Positions 1 through 5,477 of a stretch of DNA of 5,477 nt are shown piece after piece. The notes beneath the pieces are model-generated. The model was given only the letters and a program-made list of their open reading frames with translations. It was not told the DNA's origin and made no database searches. Within the stretch, counting starts at the first letter, position 1. Each line of letters opens with the position of its first letter. Origin of the DNA: Planctomycetota bacterium. Its GTDB lineage: Bacteria > Planctomycetota > Phycisphaerae > Sedimentisphaerales > Anaerobacaceae. The stretch lies in the NCBI GenBank assembly GCA_023135255.1, contig JAGLTN010000194.1, positions 1 to 5,477 on the forward strand, in the 5' to 3' direction. A program made the position numbers and the translations under genes.

Positions 1-2211
1 GGCGGCAGCTGGGGTGCAAGCGGTATCGTTTTTGATGGTGACGGTAATAGCCTTATTGCTGACATGGCTTTGACTGACAAGGTAAGTATTTCGTTTGTAA
101 TGAGCGGCCATATCTTCGGCGACAAAGGTTATGCTTTTTCAGGTTTGGATTCCGCCGTCGCTCACGTCATGTCATGTGAAGCTCCAACCGGTTCAGGTTT
201 ACACTTCCTGACAAAGTTTGGTAACGGCTCAAACCCATGGTGCTGGGAAGCATTTACTCCAACAGACAGCAGGTATATCTTCGCTGAGGCAGATGCAAGA
301 AGAATCACTATGACAGTTGACCTTGCCGCAGGCAGTGTAATTTACTACCTCGACAATGCAGTTTGGGCTACGCAAATTGACGCTAGCGGCAGCTTCACTG
401 ATCTGACAACATTTACTGTTGGTAGGCAGCTGTGGGCTGAGTATATGTGTGAAATGACCGACTTCAGGATTTACGACGAGATACTGGCACAGGAACATGT
501 TGCGGAGATTGTAGGTGATTTCCCGAAACTGGCAAAGAAACCTTCTCCCGCCCATGAGTCAACTGATAATTATCTGAATGTTACGCTTAGCTGGAACCCA
601 GGTACAGACGCTAATTCTCATCAGGTGTATTTCAGCACAGATGAAAGTGCTGTTGCAGATGCTGATACAGGTTCGCCGGTCTATGCAGGTGAATTCGATG
701 TTAACAGCTATGATCCAGGCGGTCTTGAATTAATGAAGACTTATTACTGGCGTGTTGATGAAGTTGACGCTGAGGGCGGCACAATGGAAGGACCGGTTTG
801 GCAGTTTGATACTATAAATTATGTAATGGTAGAAGACTTCGAAAGCTATGATAATGAAGGCAACGACGTTACAGCTGTATGGGCAGATAAGCTCGGTTTG
901 GGTGATATGCAGAGATTACTCATGAATGATCCGTGTATAAGTCCTGTTAACTCAATGAGACTTAGATACCAGGTACCTTATCCTCCATATTGGGCGATAA
1001 CCAACAGGTCGTTCAGCCCTGCTCAGGACTGGACTGTAAGTGGCGTTAAGATACTTACTATCAACTACTATGGTGATGCAGCTAACTTTACTCTGCCGTT
1101 ATTCGTTACGATTGGTGACGGCACAACAGATGCTAATGTTGTCATTACAGATGTCAATACCCTTGTTGAGGGTTGGCAGGAAATCAATGTATCTCTTCCG
1201 GAGATCTCAGCAGCAGGTGTTGACCTTAACAATGTAAGCTATATGGAAATTGGCTTAGGTGACGGCACAAACCAGCTCATGAGTTCAAGCAAATGGGATG
1301 TACTCTACATCGATGATATCGCACTGTATCCGAGCAAATGTGTTCTGTCTGAAAGCTCACTACAAGCAGATATTACAGAAGACTGCGTTGTCAGCTATGA
1401 CGATCTTGCTTACATAACTGATGGCTGGTTGAGAGATTCGTCGTCAGCAGAGACGATAGCAGCAGCTAATCCTGTTGGTCTGTGGCTTTTCGATGATGTT
1501 AATGATCTGACAAAAGCTACCATAGGCAATAACCTGACTACCGGCATTTATGGCGGAACGGGCGGCGCTTTGGCAGCAGTAGCGGGCATAGCAGCCGGCG
1601 ACGGAGCTGTTATGGTACCACTTAATACCCATTTGATAGTTGATCCGACCATTGTTCCGGAACCTGGTGAAACAAGGGTCAATGAGTACACCATGGTCTG
1701 GGATGTAAGCATACCAGCAGCATCAGCGTATGCTCCTCTGAGATGGGTTGGTCTTTGTGAGTTTGACACAGTTGACCTGACATCAGATGTTGATATCTCA
1801 GTGATCTACACCAGTGATCGTATTGATGGCTCATTCGGTACACATCAAGGCTGGTCTCCTCAGCTGGTAAAACCAGATACATGGTATCAGCTTGCAGTAT
1901 CAGTTAAGAATGGTGCGTTCTTCAATTGCTATATAAATGGCGAGCTTGCTGTAAGCATACCAGCTGAGGCAATTGACGGCAGGTACAGTATTGCTGATAC
2001 TTTCCACATCTTCAAGGACAATGATAGTGAAGATCCTGACATCAACTGCTCGACATTCGCATTGTTTGACAGGGCACTGACAGCAGCAGAGATTAAGTCT
2101 CTCGTGCCGGTTGAGTTGCTCGAGGGTGATCTCAATGCTGACACAGCAATTGATTTTGCAGATTACTCGATTCTTGCAGGCGAATGGCTGGTTGAGGACC
2201 TTTGGCCTTAA
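1..2211 (+). CDS. Modular secreted LamG/FN3-like/dockerin-like protein, 5' end outside window
   Basis: The frame is open from base 1 to the TAA at 2209-2211, giving 736 visible residues. Residues 1-175 are a LamG (concanavalin A-like sandwich) domain, with 'IVFDGDGN' near its start and 'DFRIYDE' near its end. Residues 181-271 are an FN3-like module with 'SHQVYFSTD' and 'YYWRVDEV'. Residues 275-445 are a beta-sandwich-like module opening 'MVEDFESYD' and ending 'YIDDIALYP'. A single dockerin-like EF-hand repeat follows at 456-477, a second LamG at about 490-705 ('VGLWLFDD' to 'FALFDRALTAAEI'), and a last dockerin-like repeat at 709-730. The ATG at 64 is not taken as the start, because LamG sequence continues upstream in frame and no ribosome binding site precedes it. 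The role is probably extracellular carbohydrate or surface binding (inference from LamG family knowledge). No catalytic motif was recognised. The tail is not an LPXTG or PEP-CTERM sorting signal. It is a paralogue of the gene at 2572. Confidence 0.93.
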   Translation, partial: GGSWGASGIVFDGDGNSLIADMALTDKVSISFVMSGHIFGDKGYAFSGLDSAVAHVMSCEAPTGSGLHFLTKFGNGSNPWCWEAFTPTDSRYIFAEADARRITMTVDLAAGSVIYYLDNAVWATQIDASGSFTDLTTFTVGRQLWAEYMCEMTDFRIYDEILAQEHVAEIVGDFPKLAKKPSPAHESTDNYLNVTLSWNPGTDANSHQVYFSTDESAVADADTGSPVYAGEFDVNSYDPGGLELMKTYYWRVDEVDAEGGTMEGPVWQFDTINYVMVEDFESYDNEGNDVTAVWADKLGLGDMQRLLMNDPCISPVNSMRLRYQVPYPPYWAITNRSFSPAQDWTVSGVKILTINYYGDAANFTLPLFVTIGDGTTDANVVITDVNTLVEGWQEINVSLPEISAAGVDLNNVSYMEIGLGDGTNQLMSSSKWDVLYIDDIALYPSKCVLSESSLQADITEDCVVSYDDLAYITDGWLRDSSSAETIAAANPVGLWLFDDVNDLTKATIGNNLTTGIYGGTGGALAAVAGIAAGDGAVMVPLNTHLIVDPTIVPEPGETRVNEYTMVWDVSIPAASAYAPLRWVGLCEFDTVDLTSDVDISVIYTSDRIDGSFGTHQGWSPQLVKPDTWYQLAVSVKNGAFFNCYINGELAVSIPAEAIDGRYSIADTFHIFKDNDSEDPDINCSTFALFDRALTAAEIKSLVPVELLEGDLNADTAIDFADYSILAGEWLVEDLWP
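826..1283 (+). repeat. Direct repeat copy 1 (DFESY module of gene 1)
   Basis: This stretch matches 5023-5477 in the same orientation and reading frame. The offset is 4197 bp at the left end, and 4194 bp after a one-codon length difference near 850-870. By eye I count about 29 mismatches in the 279 bases 871-1149, and none in the 124 bases 1150-1273. Copy 2 is cut by the window edge, so the right limit of the repeat is unknown. It codes for most of the module beginning 'MVEDFESYD'. Confidence 0.95.
1366..1431 (+). other. Single dockerin-like EF-hand repeat (internal)
   Basis: Visible residues 456-477 fit one 22-residue repeat of the type I dockerin pattern. Counting from the first Asp, acidic residues stand at loop positions 1, 5 and 12, Thr stands at 3, Val at 8, and the repeat ends in Gly-Trp-Leu. 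Position 6, often Gly in dockerins, is Cys here. A second Cys lies about 15 residues upstream ('PSKCVL'), so the two could form a disulfide (inference). Calcium binding is expected from the family but not shown. Only one repeat is present here, whereas a canonical dockerin has two adjacent copies. Confidence 0.75.
2125..2190 (+). other. Single dockerin-like EF-hand repeat (C-terminal)
   Basis: Visible residues 709-730 begin 'GDLNADTAIDFADY' and end Glu-Trp-Leu. Loop positions 1, 3, 5 and 12 are Asp, Asn, Asp and Asp, with Ile at 8, a better match to the dockerin calcium loop than the internal copy. Six residues (VEDLWP) follow before the stop, so this repeat is essentially the C-terminus, the usual place for a dockerin. 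Whether it binds a cohesin, anchors the protein or only stabilises it cannot be told from the sequence. Confidence 0.78.
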
Positions 2212-2224
2212 TCAAAGGCTAAAA

Positions 2225-2249
2225 CAGATTCGATCTGCTTTTTAAGCAG
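2225..2249 (+). other. Two overlapping small hairpins just after gene 1
   Basis: CAGAT at 2225-2229 can pair with ATCTG at 2233-2237 over a 3-base loop. Alternatively CTGCTT at 2235-2240 can pair with AAGCAG at 2244-2249 over a TTT loop. They share bases 2235-2237, so only one can form at a time. They lie between the stop codon and the strong terminator, and may be a weak accessory 3'-end structure or chance. Confidence 0.3.
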
Positions 2250-2255
2250 TAATAC

Positions 2256-2287
2256 AAGGGCCCGGACTAAAATCCGGGCCCTTTTTT
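2256..2287 (+). terminator. Strong intrinsic (rho-independent) terminator of gene 1
   Basis: An 11-bp perfect stem (AAGGGCCCGGA at 2256-2266 pairing with 2273-2283) encloses a 6-base CTAAAA loop. A run of six T begins at 2282, overlapping the stem end, and more T-rich sequence follows. It lies 44 bases after the stop codon of the first gene and fits the classical intrinsic terminator form. It should keep gene 1 transcripts from reading into gene 2. Confidence 0.93.
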
Positions 2288-2404
2288 ATTTTATATCGAA
2301 TAAGAGGCCCGCCTTTCAGAGGGGAGATGTATTAACTGTTTTTGAATGGTAAGGCATTTTGAATGTATGTTATGTCTTGCTATAGCAGAGAAGTTGTTTT
2401 CTTG

Positions 2405-2433
2405 TTGACAAAATACTCTTTTGGGGATATAAT
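2405..2433 (+). promoter_or_regulatory. Perfect-consensus sigma70-type promoter for gene 2
   Basis: TTGACA at 2405-2410 and TATAAT at 2428-2433 are both exact consensus hexamers, separated by 17 bases, the optimal spacing. No TGn extended -10 element is seen. A start at about 2440-2441 would give a leader of about 130 nt before the ATG at 2572. It lies downstream of the terminator and upstream of the second gene on the same strand, so the two genes are probably separate transcription units. Basis is sequence match only. Confidence 0.82.
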
Positions 2434-2440
2434 AGTGTTT

Positions 2441-2571
2441 GGTTTTTTCGCGGATAAGCTTTTCTCAGTGAGGTTTATAAAGTTTTTTATAGCGGTAAGC
2501 TAACTGTGAAGGTGGTATATATTTTCAGCTTGCTTTTAGATATTGTTATTTTTTTATGAGAGGTAAGTGTG
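2441..2571 (+). other. AT-rich 5' leader of gene 2
   Basis: This is the predicted untranslated leader between the promoter and the start codon. It holds an imperfect direct repeat: GTTTTTT followed by a GCGG(A)TAAGCT-like block at 2442-2460 and again at 2482-2501. Bases 2494-2501 can also pair with 2527-2534 (core AAGCT/AGCTT plus wobble pairs) around a 25-base loop. I do not recognise a known riboswitch or leader peptide. Confidence 0.45.
2558..2564 (+). promoter_or_regulatory. Ribosome binding site of gene 2
   Basis: GAGAGGT is a purine-rich Shine-Dalgarno-like site whose AGG ends 8 bases before the ATG at 2572. This spacing supports that start. An in-frame GTG directly before the ATG (2569-2571) would add one residue and cannot be excluded. 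Confidence 0.7.
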
Positions 2572-5477
2572 ATGAGCAAAAAAACAATTCTTTTTTCATT
2601 TTTTATTATGTTTTTCCTTTTAGTTGCTAATAGCTTAGCTGTTGAAAAAGCTACAGCACCGATACCTGCGGATGGGGTGATCGAGGTAGAAGGTGATGGG
2701 TACGCTATTTATCTTGAATGGACCCCGGGTGATAGCGCGGAATCACATGATATTTATTTGGGGACCGATTACGATGCGGTAAATAATGCAACAACGTCAT
2801 CGGCTGAATTCATAAGTAATCAAACTCGTCCAAAATATGCTTTTATGGATTTTGATAATAATACGATGTACTATTGGCGTATTGATGAGGTTAACAGCAC
2901 GACAACTATTAAAGGTGACGTATGGAGCTTTAAAACTTATAACGATGGACCAATTGTATGGTACAAAGTTGATGAAGGAAGAGGAACTAATGTGGCTGAC
3001 TCATCAGGCAATGGTTTTGATACCGTAATGGAAAGGGAAAAATGGGGTTTAGGTCCGGATGGAAGTGACTGCTACGCTAACCTCGATGATTGGGCAAAAA
3101 ATCAAGTTGATGTGCCTAATGACGTATTTGCTGATATTAATGAAACGTGCACAATCAGTGTATGGCTATGGCAATTAGATCCTAATATTGCTCCGGCTGG
3201 CGGACCTCAGTGCAGACTGTTCTCAGGGGGGAATCTGACTGACCCGAATAGGGCTGTTATTTTCAAAAGTGAAGGAATTGGTAATGAATCAGAATGGGAA
3301 CCTCCGGAAAGTTGGGAATGGTTTAGTAGAGTTACAATGGGTTCTGACGACCAGTACAACCATCAAGGTGTAAGCTGGGATACTGCTACCAAAAACTACA
3401 ATTACACATGGGCGTTTTTGGGTAGAGATTATTATGCCAACGCTGTCAGTAAGTGGAGACATCTGACGTTTGTAAAAGATAATACTGATTACGAAGGTAA
3501 TGGTTCTCTGAAGGTTTATTACAATGGTATTCTCGAAGAAGAGCAGCATTATGATAATTGCAATAAGAGCATGGCTGATGTCGATGAATTTGTATTAGGT
3601 GGTTACCATAATGACCCCAATTGGTGGAGCAGGTTTGTCGGTAAACTTGACGACTTCAGGGTTTATAACAGACCTTTGAGTGATGTTGAGGTTAAAGACC
3701 TGGTTGGAGATTATTTCAAGAAGGCTGTGGATCCTGACCCGGCAAATAGTGCAACTATTGCATTAGAGTCAGCAAATGATTTTAATACTATAGATCTGGA
3801 ATGGATAGCTGGTCAAGATGCAGCTTCACATGATGTTTACTTTGGCACAGATTTTGACGATGTTAATACCGCAACTACCGCATCAGCAGAATTTATGGGC
3901 AACCAGGTTGCTATTACTTATGATCCAGCTCTTCCTTCAGAGGGAATGTACTACTGGCGTATTGATGAGGTCAACGATATTGATGTATGGAAAGGCGATG
4001 TGTGGAGTTTTAAAGTTAAAGTAGCAAGGATCGATGATCCGGTTGCATGGTACAAATTCGATGAGACTTCCGATGTGAATGTGGCTGACTCGTCAGGTAA
4101 TGGCTATGATACATCTATCAGTGGAACGAATAGCTATGGCTGGGATACTGAAGGTGCTGTTGACGGTTGCTTAAGCAATAGTGCTACATGGAGAAAAACT
4201 TTTATTCAAGTTCCAATGGGAGCTTTCTCAACGATGAACACCCAGGCAACCTTTACGTTCTGGGTGCAACTTACAGAAACGTTAGGCAATACGGGTTGTA
4301 CCACTGGTGCTTGGTTTACCGGCAAGGACGCTAACGACAACTATGTTGCACATGCAAGGCCATGGACAGATGATTATATTGATTATCGCGTAGAATATAG
4401 AATTGGTTCATCTGCTCTGATAATATGGGATGACTATGGCAGTAATACCACAGACGATGAGTGGCACCACTTTGCTGTAGTATTTGATGCAACCACCGAA
4501 ACTAAGGGGCTTTACTTTGACGGTGAGCTTGTTAGTAGCGGAGTTATAAATACTGGTGACTCAGTGGCTAACATGGCAGCGTTCAATATATTTAACTATC
4601 AGTCAGATGCTACTGGCGGTGACTGGTGGGACAGCTTCCACGGCAAGATGGATGATTTCAGGATATACGACCGGTCACTTGTGGCAGAGGAAGTTCATAT
4701 GTTTGTCGGCGACCGCTTTAAACAGGCCAAGAATCCATCTCCTGAAAATGAAGATGAAGATCTCGCGTTGACAGGGACAACCCTTAGCTGGAATGCTGGT
4801 CAAGGTGCGGTTTCACATCAGGTTTACTTCAGCGATAATTATATTGAAATCAGAGATGCGGATGTTAATTCACCATGCTATCAGGGCCAGCAGGTAGAAA
4901 CAACTTATGATCCCGGAACATTAGAATTAATGAAAACTTACTACTGGCGAGTCGATGAAACTGATGACGATGATGTTCTCTGGAAAGGTGATGTGTGGAG
5001 TTTCTCAAGTATTGAATACATTATGGTAGAAGACTTCGAAAGCTATGACAGCAACAACCCCATCACGGCTGTATGGACAGATAAGTTCGGTTTGGGTGAT
5101 ATGCAGATATTACTCATGAATGATCCGTGTCTAAGCCCTGTTAACTCAATGAGACTCAGACACCAGGTACCTTATTCTCCATATTATGCGATAGCCAACA
5201 GGTCATTCAGCCCGGCTCAGGACTGGACTGTAAATGGCGTTAGAATACTTACTATCCACTACTATGGCGATGAAGCTAACTTTACTCTGCCAATGTTCGT
5301 TACAATCGGTGACGGCACGACAGATGCTAATGTTGTGATTGCGGATGTCAATACCCTTGTTGAGGGTTGGCAGGAAATCAATGTATCTCTTCCGGAGATC
5401 TCAGCAGCAGGTGTTGACCTTAACAATGTAAGCTATATGGAAATTGGCTTAGGTGACGGCACAAACCTGGGCATGAG
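2572..5477 (+). CDS. Modular secreted FN3-like/LamG repeat protein, 3' end outside window
   Basis: The frame is open from the ATG at 2572 to the window end: 968 codons plus two bases, with no stop. The N-terminus is a signal peptide, with Lys at 3 and 4, a hydrophobic core at about 5-19, and likely cleavage after 'NSLA' at residue 23. Modules follow in the order FN3-like (27-125), LamG (126-385), FN3-like (386-483), LamG (484-718), FN3-like (719-815) and the first part of a DFESY-type module (from about 816). FN3 marks are 'SHDIYLGTD', 'SHDVYFGTD' and 'SHQVYFSDN', each followed by 'YYWR(I/V)DE'. Each LamG opens near 'VADSSGNG' and closes near 'DDFR(V/I)Y'. It is likely exported and binds glycans or cell-surface partners (inference); no catalytic residues were recognised. 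By analogy with gene 1, a dockerin-like repeat may lie beyond the window. A ribosome binding site and a consensus promoter precede it. Confidence 0.93.
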   Translation, partial: MSKKTILFSFFIMFFLLVANSLAVEKATAPIPADGVIEVEGDGYAIYLEWTPGDSAESHDIYLGTDYDAVNNATTSSAEFISNQTRPKYAFMDFDNNTMYYWRIDEVNSTTTIKGDVWSFKTYNDGPIVWYKVDEGRGTNVADSSGNGFDTVMEREKWGLGPDGSDCYANLDDWAKNQVDVPNDVFADINETCTISVWLWQLDPNIAPAGGPQCRLFSGGNLTDPNRAVIFKSEGIGNESEWEPPESWEWFSRVTMGSDDQYNHQGVSWDTATKNYNYTWAFLGRDYYANAVSKWRHLTFVKDNTDYEGNGSLKVYYNGILEEEQHYDNCNKSMADVDEFVLGGYHNDPNWWSRFVGKLDDFRVYNRPLSDVEVKDLVGDYFKKAVDPDPANSATIALESANDFNTIDLEWIAGQDAASHDVYFGTDFDDVNTATTASAEFMGNQVAITYDPALPSEGMYYWRIDEVNDIDVWKGDVWSFKVKVARIDDPVAWYKFDETSDVNVADSSGNGYDTSISGTNSYGWDTEGAVDGCLSNSATWRKTFIQVPMGAFSTMNTQATFTFWVQLTETLGNTGCTTGAWFTGKDANDNYVAHARPWTDDYIDYRVEYRIGSSALIIWDDYGSNTTDDEWHHFAVVFDATTETKGLYFDGELVSSGVINTGDSVANMAAFNIFNYQSDATGGDWWDSFHGKMDDFRIYDRSLVAEEVHMFVGDRFKQAKNPSPENEDEDLALTGTTLSWNAGQGAVSHQVYFSDNYIEIRDADVNSPCYQGQQVETTYDPGTLELMKTYYWRVDETDDDDVLWKGDVWSFSSIEYIMVEDFESYDSNNPITAVWTDKFGLGDMQILLMNDPCLSPVNSMRLRHQVPYSPYYAIANRSFSPAQDWTVNGVRILTIHYYGDEANFTLPMFVTIGDGTTDANVVIADVNTLVEGWQEINVSLPEISAAGVDLNNVSYMEIGLGDGTNLGM
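2650..3726 (+). repeat. Gene 2 internal repeat unit A (FN3-like + LamG)
   Basis: This is the first of two FN3-LamG units, residues 27-385. It carries 'SHDIYLGTDYDAV', 'YYWRIDEVN', 'KGDVWSF', 'VADSSGNGFDT' and a closing 'KLDDFRVYNRPLSDVEV'. The YYWRIDEVN codons lie exactly 1080 bases before those of unit B. The LamG is about 25 residues longer than that of unit B, with an insertion rich in Trp and acidic residues near 3289-3330. Confidence 0.85.
3727..4725 (+). repeat. Gene 2 internal repeat unit B (FN3-like + LamG)
   Basis: This is the second FN3-LamG unit, residues 386-718. It shares 'SHDVYFGTD', 'YYWRIDEVN', 'WKGDVWSF', 'VADSSGNGYDT' and 'KMDDFRIYDRSL' with unit A. DNA around the conserved motifs is close (for example 2992-3023 against 4081-4112), while the strands between are well diverged, so the duplication within the gene is old. 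A third FN3-like copy, without its own LamG, follows at 4726-5016. Confidence 0.85.
5023..5477 (+). repeat. Direct repeat copy 2 (DFESY module of gene 2, cut by window end)
   Basis: This is the partner of 826-1283, in the same strand and frame, one codon shorter near 5047-5064. Bases 5344-5467 are identical to 1150-1273. After that, the last ten bases of the window diverge again (Asn-Leu-Gly-Met against Asn-Gln-Leu-Met in gene 1). The right limit is unknown. Confidence 0.95.

Noticed and set aside
64..66. ATG as the start of gene 1
   Set aside because: The frame stays open to base 1 with LamG-like residues upstream, and there is no signal peptide or ribosome binding site.
229..555. Minus-strand ORF of 108 codons
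   Set aside because: It lies wholly opposite the LamG and linker coding region of gene 1, has no recognisable domain, and the plus-strand frame is clearly real.
1040..1237. Plus-strand ORF of 65 codons inside gene 1
   Set aside because: It is out of frame within the conserved DFESY module; the other frame holds the module shared with gene 2.
1444..2144. Several overlapping minus-strand ORFs of 62-73 codons
   Set aside because: They are antisense shadows of the second LamG of gene 1 and show no domain or convincing ribosome binding site.
2110..2211. Cell-wall or PEP-CTERM sorting signal at the gene 1 C-terminus
   Set aside because: There is no LPXTG-like or PEP motif, no hydrophobic helix and no basic tail; the protein ends just after the dockerin-like repeat.
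2441..2571. Riboswitch in the gene 2 leader
   Set aside because: I could not match conserved elements of any class I know; the stem seen is short and partly wobble-paired.
2556..2630. Short ORF starting at ATG 2556, overlapping the start of gene 2 in another frame
   Set aside because: Its 24 codons have low-complexity composition, its start overlaps the ribosome binding site of gene 2, and no purine-rich site stands before it, only a run of T.
3289..3549. Minus-strand ORF of 86 codons
   Set aside because: It is antisense to the first LamG of gene 2, where the plus frame is continuous and domain-rich.
826..5477. Composite mobile element bounded by the direct repeats
   Set aside because: The repeats are coding modules of paralogous genes, with no transposase, terminal inverted repeats or target duplications between or beside them.

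Overview
The window holds two large, same-strand, paralogous genes for modular extracellular proteins. Both are cut by a window edge. The first (1-2211) enters from the left and ends in the window. The second (2572-5477) starts in the window and runs off the right edge. Because it has no stop in view, a plain ORF search reports only small out-of-frame shadows there, yet its frame is unbroken for 968 codons. The module style is one I associate with Planctomycetota, especially Phycisphaerae/Sedimentisphaerales: FN3-like repeats with a 'YYWRIDEV...W.F' ending, LamG domains starting near 'ADSSGNG' and ending 'DDFRIY', a domain opening 'VEDFESYD', and single dockerin-like EF-hand repeats ending in a G/E-W-L motif. 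That lineage call comes from protein style only; no marker gene is present.

Layout. 1-2211: LamG, FN3-like, DFESY-type beta-sandwich, dockerin-like repeat, LamG, dockerin-like repeat, stop. 2212-2571: a 360-bp intergenic region with a strong intrinsic terminator (2256-2287), a perfect-consensus sigma70-type promoter (TTGACA, 17 bp, TATAAT at 2405-2433), an AT-rich leader of about 130 nt and a ribosome binding site (2558-2564). 2572-5477: signal peptide, then FN3-LamG-FN3-LamG-FN3 and the start of a DFESY module. No RNA gene, CRISPR array, insertion sequence or enzyme domain was recognised.

How the parts relate. The two genes look separately transcribed, given a terminator and then a promoter between them. 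Gene 2's visible C-terminal half (LamG-FN3-DFESY) has the same order as gene 1's visible N-terminal half. The shared DFESY segment is about 90% identical in DNA and then exactly identical for 124 bp (1150-1273 and 5344-5467), which suggests recent recombination or gene conversion between the copies. The proteins are probably secreted, glycan- or surface-binding proteins; no catalytic module is visible, so a substrate cannot be named.

I do not see a new defence, mobile or catalytic system. The most interesting points are the conversion-like tract, the in-frame 4.19-kb direct repeat that could let the genes recombine, and the dockerin-type EF-hand repeats present as separated single copies.
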